A stretch of DNA of 64,000 nt from SZUA-547 sp963669315. Lineage in GTDB: Bacteria > Pseudomonadota > Alphaproteobacteria > Rhodobacterales > Rhodobacteraceae. The position numbers and the translations under genes were made by a program. Below, in pieces: positions 1 through 8,511 of the stretch. The notes beneath the pieces were generated by a model. It saw only the letters and a program-made list of their open reading frames with translations, was not told the origin of the DNA and made no database searches. The first letter of the stretch is position 1, and every line of letters begins with the position of its first letter. The stretch covers positions 2,480,001 to 2,544,000 of the forward strand of contig OY770021.1 of the NCBI GenBank assembly GCA_963669315.1, read 5' to 3'.

Positions 1-361
1 GGGAGGCCTCGGCGATCACGTAAGGAGCGCCGAACGCCTCGGCGAGAGCGGGGCCGATCAGGTCGGGCGCCTTGTAGTAGCAGTGATAGGTGAACACCAA
101 GCCCGGCGGCGCGCCTCTATGGGCCTCGATCAGCCGCGTGGCTTCTGTTTGCGCTTCGGCGATGAGGGCGGCTTGCCGGCCCGGATCGCCCGACATCTCC
201 AGCGTTCGGAGGCGGGATACCTGCACCGGTGCCCGCCCTGCCAGATCGAGAGCGCGGGCGAACACGCGCGCAAGCCTCCGGTCGCCTGACGGGTTGGGGT
301 GGTCCGGCGGCTTCATCGGCGTCAGATAGGCCGTCCAACGGCCGGGCGGGTGATCGGTCAT
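1..361 (-). CDS. Glycosyltransferase, N-terminal part (runs off window)
   Basis: Only the first 120 codons are inside the window; the gene continues beyond position 1. The start is the ATG at 361-359, which overlaps the TGA of the upstream glycosyltransferase (ATGA), so the two are translationally coupled. The translated start (MTDHPPGRWTAYLTPMKPPD) and the later segment with TYHCYYKAPDLIGP resemble the N-terminal acceptor domain of GT-B glycosyltransferases found in alphaproteobacterial polysaccharide loci. It probably acts at the cytoplasmic face in LPS or exopolysaccharide assembly. The nucleotide-sugar binding half is not visible, so donor and product cannot be inferred. Confidence 0.7.
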   Translation of the reverse strand, partial: MTDHPPGRWTAYLTPMKPPDHPNPSGDRRLARVFARALDLAGRAPVQVSRLRTLEMSGDPGRQAALIAEAQTEATRLIEAHRGAPPGLVFTYHCYYKAPDLIGPALAEAFGAPYVIAEAS

Positions 362-1602
362 GGCGACGCCGCTCCCAGCCCGGCGCGCAGGCGGGCCTCC
401 AGAAGATCGATGCCCGCGTCGATCCCGAATTCAGCGACGAGGCGCGACCGGGCGGAGCGCGCCATGGCTGCTGCGGCGTCAGTATTGGCCAGCATCGCCG
501 CCATCGCCTCGGCCAACGCCTCGGGCTCTCCCGGGGGGACAAGCCTTCCATCGACGCCATCGCGCACAAATTCGGGGATCGCGGAGACGGCCGTGGAGAG
601 GATTGGCAATTCCTGGCTCGCGGCCTCCATCAACACATTGGGGAGGCCGTCTCGGTCGCCGGATGCGGCGATCTTCGCGGGCAGGACGAAGAGGTCGGCT
701 TCTCGCATAGCCGCGATCACCTCTTCCCGGTCGCGTTTGCCGCGCCAGTCGATTCTACCGTCGATGCCCAGCGCGGTCGCTCGTGCGGCCAGCTCGCCGC
801 CCAACTCTCCGCCGCCGATATGGATGAGCCGCCAATCCAGATCGCCTCGCAATTGCGAGAGCGCCTCCAGCAGGTCATCATAGCCCTTCTTTTCCACCAG
901 CCGCCCGACCGACAACAGCGTCGCCGGTCCGGTCCGGGATTTGCTGGGCGCGGGCGCGGGCAAGCGGGACAGATCCAGTCCGTGATAGGCGAGATCGATT
1001 TTGCCGGACTCATTCGCTAGTCCGCGCAAATGCGCAGCGCCGGAGGCGGTGCAGGTCGCGCCAAAGGCGCAGTCGGCGATCTTCTCGCGCTTCTCCCAGT
1101 CCGGCGTTGTCCAGATGTCTTTGGCGTGGGCCGAAAACCCCCAATCGAGGCCGCGCATGATCGCGGCGTAGCGGGCGACCGAGGTTGGGGTGTGCAGGAA
1201 ATGAACATAGAGAAATCGCGTTTCGGTCGGCAGTTCGCGCGCCAGGACGCAAGCCTGACCAAAACGGCGGATGCGATTGGGAGTAAAATCCCGACGCAGG
1301 TCGCGCCACCAGATTTTCACCGCCGCGCCGAAGCCCGGCAGACGAAGGCTGGCGAGAAGACCGAGCGCCACGCGAGCGGGCGCCCGCCACAAGTACTCAG
1401 GCAAATAGCGCGGCCGCGCTCTGATTTCCTCGTGGATCGGATGGAATTTCGGGTCATATGGCGCGCGCAGCGACCAGATCTCGAACTTGAGGCCGCGGTT
1501 CTCCAACGCGGCGAACTCCTGCGCCACGAAGGTCTCGGACAGCCGGGGATATCCCTTCACCACGATCGCCAGCGGCGGTGCGGCGGACGTATCCTCCGGC
1601 AT
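358..1602 (-). CDS. GT4-type glycosyltransferase
   Basis: A 414-residue protein with GT-B architecture. The N-terminal half has the acceptor-side segment (VVKGYPRLSETFVAQE, residues ~14-29) and the C-terminal half has the donor-binding region: LLSVGRLVEKKGYDDL, then DGLPNVLMEAASQELP, the usual EX7E-like signature of family GT4 retaining enzymes. It is predicted to add a sugar to a lipid-linked glycan at the cytoplasmic membrane. It is the middle gene of three co-directional glycosyltransferase genes: 15 bases separate it from the upstream gene and its stop overlaps the next start. The specific sugar cannot be read from the sequence. Confidence 0.9.
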   Translation of the reverse strand: MPEDTSAAPPLAIVVKGYPRLSETFVAQEFAALENRGLKFEIWSLRAPYDPKFHPIHEEIRARPRYLPEYLWRAPARVALGLLASLRLPGFGAAVKIWWRDLRRDFTPNRIRRFGQACVLARELPTETRFLYVHFLHTPTSVARYAAIMRGLDWGFSAHAKDIWTTPDWEKREKIADCAFGATCTASGAAHLRGLANESGKIDLAYHGLDLSRLPAPAPSKSRTGPATLLSVGRLVEKKGYDDLLEALSQLRGDLDWRLIHIGGGELGGELAARATALGIDGRIDWRGKRDREEVIAAMREADLFVLPAKIAASGDRDGLPNVLMEAASQELPILSTAVSAIPEFVRDGVDGRLVPPGEPEALAEAMAAMLANTDAAAAMARSARSRLVAEFGIDAGIDLLEARLRAGLGAASP

Positions 1603-1617
1603 CAGCTTGTTCCGCCC

Positions 1618-2838
1618 TCAGGATTTCGCGGTGGAATGGAAGCAGGCGGAGGCGCGGCCGACGATGGTCTCAAGACCGCTCAAAAGTCCGGCGACGCCCA
1701 CGGCGGATGGAGGTCTCTGCGTCGTCAGCCCCCGGATCGCTTGCGCCATCACTTCCGGCCCGTCGCCGTCGCGGGGCCTGTAGAGCATTCGGGCCAGACC
1801 GAGCCGCTCGGCTGCTTCGGCGCGGATCAGCTGTTCACGCCGGGGCGCGACACGAGGGACGATCACGGCCGGTTTGTCCATCGACAGCATTTCGCAAAAC
1901 GTGTTGTAGCCGCCCATGGAGACCGCGCCGACAGCGTCGGCGAGCATCCTCTCAATCCGGGAATCGAAACTGGCCGTCGTCACGCGGCCATTCAGCGCCT
2001 CCGCCCGCCGCTCGAATTCCGCCCGCGTTTCGGCCGCCATGAACGGGCCGTAGATGATCACCGGATGCAGCGGGATATCTTTATCCTGTTCATAGGCCGA
2101 AATCACCCAGTCGATCAGCGCCGCTCCATCCCCGCCGCCGCCGGTGGTGACCAGCACATAGGGTTCATCCGGCGGCGTCAGCCCAATAACGGGCGGGTGC
2201 TCGGGCGCTTCGCGACGCAGATAGCCGGTGTAGTTGACACGCTCCAAAACTGATCTGGGCGCGTTCAAACCGCTGAGCGGCTCACACATCTGAGGCAGGC
2301 CGTAAACCCAGATCTCATCATAGAACCGGTCGATCGTCTCCATCGCGCCTTTGCGCGCCCATTCAGCTGCAAGCGCCTCAGGCTCGTCCAGCACGTCGCG
2401 CAGCCCCAGAATTAGGGTCGCCCCCCGATTGCGCGCAGCTTCCAGAGTCGGGGTCAACTCGCCACGAAATCCGGCGGCCTCTTTATCGACGATGATCATA
2501 TCGGGTTGGAACGAAGCGTCGGCCGAGCCGATCAGCGCCGTGCGCAGGCGCACGGTTTCCTCAATATGGATGCCCAGGTTGTGAGATGCATATTCGCCGT
2601 TCGGCAGTTTCACAACGCCCGGAAGGCGCACATGGTCCACATGACTGGCGAAATCGAACCGCCCGGCGACAGGAGAACCGGTGAGAATCAGTATCGACAG
2701 ATCCGGATTGCTGGCCGCCAGCGCGTGCGCGATTGTGCGCGACCGCCTGAGATGCCCCAGCCCGAATGTGTCATGGCTGTATAGCATCACCCGACGGCGG
2801 GCGCCGGGCCAGGTATTGCGAGGTTGTGGCGCGGTCAT
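1618..2838 (-). CDS. MurG-like predicted glycosyltransferase (COG4671 type)
   Basis: About 406 residues from ATG 2838; an in-frame ATG at 2871 is an alternative, and the still longer reading frame to 2991 has no family-like sequence. The N-terminus RRVMLYSHDTFGLGHLRRS is the glycine/histidine-rich loop typical of MurG-like GT28 proteins. Later VLVTTGGGGDG and the C-terminal SMGGYNTFCEMLSMDKPAVIVPR form the nucleotide-sugar binding region. It is the first gene of the glycosyltransferase cluster. Its role is inferred as polysaccharide or glycolipid synthesis; it is too divergent and out of context to be MurG itself. Confidence 0.85.
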   Translation of the reverse strand: MTAPQPRNTWPGARRRVMLYSHDTFGLGHLRRSRTIAHALAASNPDLSILILTGSPVAGRFDFASHVDHVRLPGVVKLPNGEYASHNLGIHIEETVRLRTALIGSADASFQPDMIIVDKEAAGFRGELTPTLEAARNRGATLILGLRDVLDEPEALAAEWARKGAMETIDRFYDEIWVYGLPQMCEPLSGLNAPRSVLERVNYTGYLRREAPEHPPVIGLTPPDEPYVLVTTGGGGDGAALIDWVISAYEQDKDIPLHPVIIYGPFMAAETRAEFERRAEALNGRVTTASFDSRIERMLADAVGAVSMGGYNTFCEMLSMDKPAVIVPRVAPRREQLIRAEAAERLGLARMLYRPRDGDGPEVMAQAIRGLTTQRPPSAVGVAGLLSGLETIVGRASACFHSTAKS

Positions 2839-3103
2839 ATCTTGATCGCCAGCGTTCCAGGTCGGGTTCATATCAGCGCGCGAGCGGACCTGCATCTCAC
2901 GCACTGAAGCCGCGCCACAAAAAGCGCCGCCTGTTTCGACCCATAGCGGCGTCTGTTCGGTTTTTCCAGAGGCGCACAAGTCGTCTTCCATTACATATGT
3001 GGCTAAGCCATCACGCTATGTAGGCGCCGCACAATTTTTTCGCCCGCCCGCTGGATTCTTGCTGCGCTGCGGTATAGCACCAAGCCGAAATTCCGGAGCC
3101 GCA

Positions 3104-4018
3104 ATGCAGATTTACCTTCCCATCGCCGAAGTCTCGGTGAACGCCTTCATTCTATTGGGATTGGGCGGCGGGGTTGGTTTGCTTTCCGGCATGTTCGGGG
3201 TCGGCGGCGGCTTTCTGATGACGCCGCTCTTGATCTTCATCGGCATCTCGCCCGCCGTCGCCGTAGCGACCGAGGCCAACCAGATCGTCGCCTCCTCCTT
3301 TTCCGGCGTTCTGGCCCACTGGCGGCGCAAAACGGTCGATTTCAAGATGGGGCTGGTGCTGCTTGGCGGCGGCGTCGTCGGCTCAGTCCTTGGCGTGCAG
3401 CTTTTCGCCTATTTGCGGTCGATCGGTCAGGTCGAGCTTCTGGTTTCTATCTGCTACGTGGTCTTTCTGGGTGCGGTCGGCGGGCTGATGTTCATTGAGA
3501 GCATAAACTCGCTGCGCAAGACCAAACGCGGTGCGAAAGCTCCGGCGAAACGCGGCCATAACTGGATTCACGGCCTGCCGCTGAAGATGCGGTTCCGCCA
3601 GTCCAAGCTCTACATCTCGGCGATTCCTCCCTTTGTTATCGGCATGTGCGTGGGTCTGCTGGCCGCGATCATGGGCGTCGGCGGCGGCTTCATCATGGTG
3701 CCGGCGATGATCTATCTTCTGGGAATGCCGACCAATGTCGTGGTCGGGACGTCGCTGTTTCAGATCATGTTCGTCACTGGCCTGACCACGCTGTTGCACG
3801 CCACCACCAACCACACGGTCGATGCGGTGCTGGCGCTCCTGCTGCTGGTCGGCGGCGTGATTGGGGCGCAGATCGGCGTCCGCATCGGCGCCAAGCTCAA
3901 GGCGGAGCAGATGCGCGTGCTTCTTGCGGCATTGGTGCTGGTCGTCTGCGGCAAGCTGGCCTTCGATCTGATCGTAGAGCCCGCTGAGCTCTTTTCCCTC
4001 GGAACGGGGGGGCACTGA
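3104..4018 (+). CDS. TSUP family sulfite exporter-like permease
   Basis: A 304-residue polytopic membrane protein. It has the two-fold repeat of the TauE/SafE (TSUP, DUF81) family: GLLSGMFGVGGGFLMTPLL near residue 30 and LLAAIMGVGGGFIMVPAM near residue 190, each with the GxGGG(F) signature. The family exports sulfite, sulfoacetate or related sulfur anions. The start is ATG 3104, with GGAG at 3095-3098 as ribosome binding site; the frame is open further upstream but without family character. The next gene, a TIGR02186-type protein, begins 2 bases after the stop, a pairing common in alphaproteobacteria that suggests one functional unit. Confidence 0.92.
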   Translation: MQIYLPIAEVSVNAFILLGLGGGVGLLSGMFGVGGGFLMTPLLIFIGISPAVAVATEANQIVASSFSGVLAHWRRKTVDFKMGLVLLGGGVVGSVLGVQLFAYLRSIGQVELLVSICYVVFLGAVGGLMFIESINSLRKTKRGAKAPAKRGHNWIHGLPLKMRFRQSKLYISAIPPFVIGMCVGLLAAIMGVGGGFIMVPAMIYLLGMPTNVVVGTSLFQIMFVTGLTTLLHATTNHTVDAVLALLLLVGGVIGAQIGVRIGAKLKAEQMRVLLAALVLVVCGKLAFDLIVEPAELFSLGTGGH

Positions 4019-4020
4019 CC

Positions 4021-4848
4021 ATGCGGGATTGCAAATGGGCGGCACTGGCCTTGGCGATTGCCTCTGGGCTAGCGACGACGATGGGCGCAAGGTCTGCGGC
4101 GGCGCAACCGAACGCGCCCTACCTGGAACCCGACCGTGAGCGGATCGTATCTGGCCTCAGCCAGACCGACGTCGCCATCACCGCGACTTTCGAAGGGTCG
4201 AAGATCTTCGTCTATGGCGCGATCGAACGCGATTGGTTTCCGCAGCCGGGCGAACCTCATGCCGATGTGATCATTTCGGTCACCGGTCCCTCGGCCCCGG
4301 TCACAGTCCGCAAGAAGGACCGTATCGGCGTGATCTGGGCGAATACGGATTCGATGGTGATTTCTTCGGCGCCGTCATTCTACGCCGTATCGGCGACCGG
4401 TCCGCTGGACGAAATCCTGAGCGCGATTGACGACGCAACCTATAAGATCAGTCTGGACAAGGCCGTCTTTATCGCCGGCCTGACGGCGTTTTCGGGGCTG
4501 GACGTCGATGCGTTTCGCCGGGCGGTCATCCGGTTGCGAGAGAAGGCCGGGCTGTATGACGAATCAGCCAGCAAGGTGCGGCTGCGCGGTCCGACCCTGT
4601 TCGAGACCTCTTTCGAGCTTCCGGCGAATATCGTCGAAGGGGATTACGCGGCGCGGGTGTTTCTGCTTCGCGACGGGCGTGTGCGCGACGAATTTTCGAC
4701 AGTGATCGCAGTGCGGAAAACCGGACTTGAACGGCTGATTTACACCTCCGCCCAGGACCAGGCGCTGATCTACGGGATCATCTCGATACTGGTCGCGTTG
4801 TTCGCCGGGTGGGGCGCGTCAGAGGTGTTCAGGCAACTGCGTCGTTAA
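4021..4848 (+). CDS. TIGR02186-type conserved transmembrane protein
   Basis: A 275-residue protein with an N-terminal signal sequence ending near SAAAQ (residue ~29), a large periplasmic beta-rich domain (IVSGLSQTDVAITATFEGSKIFVYGAIERD) and one C-terminal membrane helix (ALIYGIISILVALFAGWGASE). This matches the conserved alphaproteobacterial family TIGR02186, function unknown, usually encoded directly after a TSUP permease. Only 2 bases separate it from that permease. I infer a periplasmic accessory role in the same transport process; no catalytic motif is apparent. Confidence 0.85.
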   Translation: MRDCKWAALALAIASGLATTMGARSAAAQPNAPYLEPDRERIVSGLSQTDVAITATFEGSKIFVYGAIERDWFPQPGEPHADVIISVTGPSAPVTVRKKDRIGVIWANTDSMVISSAPSFYAVSATGPLDEILSAIDDATYKISLDKAVFIAGLTAFSGLDVDAFRRAVIRLREKAGLYDESASKVRLRGPTLFETSFELPANIVEGDYAARVFLLRDGRVRDEFSTVIAVRKTGLERLIYTSAQDQALIYGIISILVALFAGWGASEVFRQLRR

Positions 4849-4915
4849 GCTGAGCATGGTAATCCAGTCCCGCGCCGACCTTGACCGTGGCGCAGCGCGG
4901 GCGTAACACCCTTTC

Positions 4916-4977
4916 TTGTGGCGATTTGTCGACTGGATTGCGGGCCACATAAAAAAACCGCTAAAGAGGTCGGAGGC
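4916..4977 (+). promoter_or_regulatory. SAM-II (SAM-alpha) riboswitch upstream of metZ
   Basis: The segment has the SAM-II layout: P1 stem TGTGGC (4917-4922) with GCCACA (4944-4949), the conserved loop GATTTGTCGACTGGATTG, an A-rich linker (4951-4957), and the conserved 3' strand CGCTAAAGA (4960-4968). GCGG (4940-4943) can pair with CCGC (4958-4961) as part of the pseudoknot. It lies about 75 bases upstream of metZ, the expected target. SAM binding should lower expression of methionine synthesis. Confidence 0.93.
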
Positions 4978-4984
4978 TCGCACG

Positions 4985-5015
4985 GCCCCGATCCGCCCCT
5001 GGTCGGGGCTTTTTT
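4985..5015 (+). terminator. Intrinsic terminator in the metZ leader
   Basis: GCCCCGA (4985-4991) pairs with TCGGGGC (5003-5009), followed by six T (5010-5015). It sits between the SAM-II aptamer and metZ, so it is probably the expression platform. GGTCGG at the 3' edge of the aptamer (4968-4973) could pair with CCGATC (4988-4993) in the 5' arm of the terminator as an antiterminator. Confidence 0.85.
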
Positions 5016-5051
5016 CGTGGCGAGGGAGCGGGGCGCGGCCCCGTCGATGAT

Positions 5052-6248
5052 ATGACTGACTTTCGCGCTAAACGCCCACGCACCCGGCTGGTACATGGAG
5101 GCGCGCGCCGCAGCCAGTACGCCGAGCTTTCTGAGGCGATGTACTTGACGCAAGGGTTCAAGTACCCGGATGCGGAGACCGCCGAGGCGCGGTTCAAAGG
5201 CGAGTTCGAGACCGAGGGCTTTATCTACGCCCGGTACGGCAATCCGACCGTCAAGATGTTCGAAGACAGAATCTGCGCGTTGGAAGGGGCGGAGGACGCC
5301 TTCGCGACCGCCTCGGGCATGGCCGCCGTGAACGGCGCTCTGTTTTGTCTGCTCAAGGCGGGCGACCACGTTGTGTCGGCGCGCGCGCTGTTTGGTTCCT
5401 GCCTGTTTATCGTCGAGGAGTTGCTGCCCCGCTTCGGCGTCGAAGTAACGTTCGTGGATGGAGGCGATCTGGACGCGTGGCGCGGCGCGATGCGTCCCAA
5501 CACGACGCTCGCGTTTCTTGAGACGCCGTCGAACCCGACGCTGGAGATTATCGACCTCGAAGCTGTGGCCGAGATCGTGCATGCGGGCGGCGCCCGTCTG
5601 GTGGTCGACAACGTCTTTGCGACGCCTGTCTTCCAGCGCCCGCTTGAGTTGGGCGCGGACGTGGTCGTCTATTCGGCAACCAAGCATATCGACGGGCAGG
5701 GGCGCTGTCTGGGCGGCGTGGTGCTGGGAACTCAGAGCTTCATTCGCGATGAGTTTGAGCCCTATCTAAAGCACACTGGCGGGGCGCTGAGCCCGTTCAA
5801 CGCCTGGGTGATGCTCAAGGGGCTGGAGACGCTCGATCTCAGATGCCGGGCGCAGGCGGCCAGCGCCGCGAAACTGGCGGATGCGATTGCAGAGCATCCG
5901 GCGGTGATCCGCACGCTCTATCCGGGAAGGCCTGACCATCCGCAACACGCTCTGGCGAAAAAGCAGATGGAGTTGGGCGGCACGGTGATCGCGTTCGAGA
6001 TCGAAGGCGGGCAAGAGGCGGCGTTCCGCTTCCAGAACGCGCTTGAGATCATTTGTATCTCGAACAATCTGGGCGACGCCAAGAGCATCATCACGCATCC
6101 GACGACGACGACCCATCAACGGCTAACGGAAGAGCAGCGGTTGGAGCTGGGCATCACACCCGGACTGGTGCGGTTGTCTGTGGGCCTCGAAGATGAGGAT
6201 GATCTCGCCGAAGATGTCATCGGAGCCTTGAATACATCTATGGGTTGA
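5052..6248 (+). CDS. metZ: O-succinylhomoserine sulfhydrylase
   Basis: A 398-residue PLP enzyme of the Cys/Met metabolism family. It converts O-succinylhomoserine and sulfide to homocysteine in methionine synthesis. Visible signatures are RYGNPT near residue 60, GAEDAFATASGMAAV near residue 80, and the PLP-lysine segment VYSATKHIDGQGR near residue 205. The N-terminus (FRAKRPRTRLVHGG) and YLTQGFKYPDAETAEARF are typical of MetZ rather than MetY or MetC. The SAM-II riboswitch and terminator in the leader fit methionine repression. The cellular location is cytoplasmic. Confidence 0.95.
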   Translation: MTDFRAKRPRTRLVHGGARRSQYAELSEAMYLTQGFKYPDAETAEARFKGEFETEGFIYARYGNPTVKMFEDRICALEGAEDAFATASGMAAVNGALFCLLKAGDHVVSARALFGSCLFIVEELLPRFGVEVTFVDGGDLDAWRGAMRPNTTLAFLETPSNPTLEIIDLEAVAEIVHAGGARLVVDNVFATPVFQRPLELGADVVVYSATKHIDGQGRCLGGVVLGTQSFIRDEFEPYLKHTGGALSPFNAWVMLKGLETLDLRCRAQAASAAKLADAIAEHPAVIRTLYPGRPDHPQHALAKKQMELGGTVIAFEIEGGQEAAFRFQNALEIICISNNLGDAKSIITHPTTTTHQRLTEEQRLELGITPGLVRLSVGLEDEDDLAEDVIGALNTSMG

Positions 6249-6499
6249 GTCGAATCCGTTAGTATTGCTTAATGCTCTCGCGGTCCGAACGAATCGGGCC
6301 GGGGCTGTAAGGGGGCTGGGCGCACGAAAACGTGTCGTCCGATTGATCCAAAACTGCGTCTGTCGCGCTTAACTGTGTGGAGATTGTTAAAAATCGCCAC
6401 AGATCGCGTGAGAGCGGTAAGGGCCTGGTCACCTTGCGCATTGTATGCGGAGCAGACACGTCTGAATATCTCAGGTGCCAACAGTGAGAGGGGATCCCG

Positions 6500-7135
6500 A
6501 TGAACGTCCACGATCCAGAATTCGTCGCAAAGCTTGAAGCAGAAGCCGTGGTTCGTCCGTCGCGGGAAGAAGCGGAGGCAGCTGTGCGCACGCTTTTGCG
6601 TTGGGCGGGCGACAATCCAGACCGGGAAGGCTTGCTGGACACGCCCGCCCGCGTCGTCCGAGCCTATGAGGAATGGTTCAGGGGCTATGGCAAGGACCCG
6701 GTGGCCGACCTGCAGCGCACCTTCGAGGAGGTCGCCGGCTATGACGAAATGGTCGTGCTGCGCGATATCCGGTTCGAGAGCTATTGTGAACATCACATGG
6801 CGCCGATCATCGGCAAGGCGCATGTGGGCTACATTCCCACCGATCGGGTGGTCGGCATCTCGAAACTAGCGCGCACTGTCGAGAATTTCGCCAAGCGCCT
6901 GCAGGTGCAGGAGAAAATGACCGCGCAGATCGCCGGGGCCATTCAGAATGTCTTGCAGCCTGTCGGCGTCGCCGTCGTCGTCGAGGCCGAGCATCAGTGC
7001 ATGACCACCCGCGGCATCCACAAGCACGGCGTCTCGATGGTCACGTCGACCATGCTGGGGCAGTTCCGGGAGGATCCCAAGACCCGCAAGGAATTCATGG
7101 GCATTATCGGCAATCCGGTGAATCGCGGCAGCTAA
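6500..7135 (+). CDS. folE: GTP cyclohydrolase I
   Basis: A 211-residue protein of normal length for FolE. It opens and rearranges GTP to 7,8-dihydroneopterin triphosphate, the first step of tetrahydrofolate synthesis. Conserved elements are NPDREGLLDTPARV (~residues 38-51), the zinc/active-site segment SYCEHHMAPIIGKAHVGYIP (~94-113), SKLAR, and the second zinc cysteine and histidine region AEHQCMTTRG. The start ATG 6500 has GAGAGGGG just upstream. It has its own promoter region (about 250 bases) and no obvious operon partner. Confidence 0.97.
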   Translation: MNVHDPEFVAKLEAEAVVRPSREEAEAAVRTLLRWAGDNPDREGLLDTPARVVRAYEEWFRGYGKDPVADLQRTFEEVAGYDEMVVLRDIRFESYCEHHMAPIIGKAHVGYIPTDRVVGISKLARTVENFAKRLQVQEKMTAQIAGAIQNVLQPVGVAVVVEAEHQCMTTRGIHKHGVSMVTSTMLGQFREDPKTRKEFMGIIGNPVNRGS

Positions 7136-7241
7136 TTCGTCCCCCTCACCTGTGCGATGTGAAAGCGGGCCTTTTCAGGTCGGCTTTATTCGTTGATCCA
7201 AGGCATGGCGGAATGGCGCCGACTGCGACAGCATCCACGGC

Positions 7242-8471
7242 ATGAGGAACGACTCGCATGCGGACGATCCGACCCTGAAACGCCGCCTCGGCGTCGGGTT
7301 GATGACGCTATACGGCATCGGAGTCATGGTTGGCGCCGGGATCTATGTGCTGGTTGGCGTCGTGGCGGGCGAGGCGGGCGTCTATGCGCCATTCGCTTTC
7401 ATCCTTGCCGGGGTGGTCGCGGCGGCGTCCGCGGCTTCGTTCGCCGAACTTTCCGCCCGTATTCCGGAAAGCGCGGGAGAAGCGGCCTACATGCGAGCTG
7501 CGTTCGGGCGCGCCTGGCTTTCAAACGGCGTTGGACTGGCGGTCGCAACCGTCGGCGTGGTCTCCGCTGCTGCGGTGCTGAAGGGCGGGGTCGGATACCT
7601 GCTCGGTTTGATCGACGCGCCTCGTATGATGCTTGAGATCGTCCTCGGACTGCTACTCGGCGCGGCGGCGGCTTGGGGCGTGGTCGAGTCGCTTTCTCTC
7701 GCGGCGATCTTCACGCTGATCGAGGTGGCCGGGCTTCTTATCGTAAGCGCCGCCGGTTTTTTGGGAGACTGGACCATTCAGGCCGGCGACCTTGTCCCGG
7801 GACTTAGTGCGGCGCCGTTGCCCGTCGTTGGGATGATCGGCGCTCTGATGCTCGCATTCTTCGCCTTCATCGGCTTCGAGGACATGGTCAATATGGCCGA
7901 AGAGGTGCGGGAGCCGCAAAAAACCATGCCGCGGGCTATTCTGCTGGCGTTGGCGGTCACGGCCGCGCTTTACGCTTTGGTCAGCGCGGCGTCGGTTCTG
8001 GCCGTTGGGCCGGAGCGGTTATCGACCAGCGAGCGCCCCCTTGCGCTGGTTTTCGAGGTCGCGACCGGGCGCTCGCCTGCATTTATCGGGGCGATCGCCG
8101 TGGCCGCCACGCTCAACGGGGTGCTGGCGCAGGTGATCATGGCTTCGCGAGTGCTTTACGGGTTGGGCGCGCGCAGCGCCGCATTCGCGTGGGCGCGCCA
8201 GTTGCATCCCAATCGGCGCACGCCGACACGGGCCACGGCGCTGGCGACGATCTGCGTCATCGGGCTAGCGCTGGCCGCGCCAATCGAAACGTTGGCCGAG
8301 GTGACTTCGGCGATCCTTCTGGGTGTGTTCGCGCTGGTCAACGCGGCGCTGGTGGTTCTGAAGCGAAAAGGACCACCGCCCGCTGGCGCTCCGAACATCC
8401 CCGTCGCGGTCCCGATCTTCGCGGCGTTGTCCTCGGTGGGGCTGCTGGTCGCAGCGCTTTCCACCGGCTGA
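7242..8471 (+). CDS. APC superfamily amino acid permease
   Basis: A 409-residue protein with about 11-12 hydrophobic segments. The first helix has GIGVMVGAGIYVLVGVVAGEAG, the GxGIY-type substrate-binding loop of APC amino acid/polyamine transporters. FFAFIGFEDMVNMAEEVREPQKTMPRAI is the conserved helix 6-7 segment. It imports or exchanges amino acids across the inner membrane; the substrate is not evident. The trkH-like gene follows after 40 bases in the same direction, but a functional link is not clear. Confidence 0.88.
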   Translation: MRNDSHADDPTLKRRLGVGLMTLYGIGVMVGAGIYVLVGVVAGEAGVYAPFAFILAGVVAAASAASFAELSARIPESAGEAAYMRAAFGRAWLSNGVGLAVATVGVVSAAAVLKGGVGYLLGLIDAPRMMLEIVLGLLLGAAAAWGVVESLSLAAIFTLIEVAGLLIVSAAGFLGDWTIQAGDLVPGLSAAPLPVVGMIGALMLAFFAFIGFEDMVNMAEEVREPQKTMPRAILLALAVTAALYALVSAASVLAVGPERLSTSERPLALVFEVATGRSPAFIGAIAVAATLNGVLAQVIMASRVLYGLGARSAAFAWARQLHPNRRTPTRATALATICVIGLALAAPIETLAEVTSAILLGVFALVNAALVVLKRKGPPPAGAPNIPVAVPIFAALSSVGLLVAALSTG

Positions 8472-8511
8472 GCGCTTGACACTGGCGGCGTCCTCGCCAA
8501 AGGCTCCAGAC

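Noticed and set aside
229..1020. Long plus-strand frame over the glycosyltransferase genes
   Set aside because: It is a shadow; the minus-strand frames have clear glycosyltransferase motifs and start/stop overlap.
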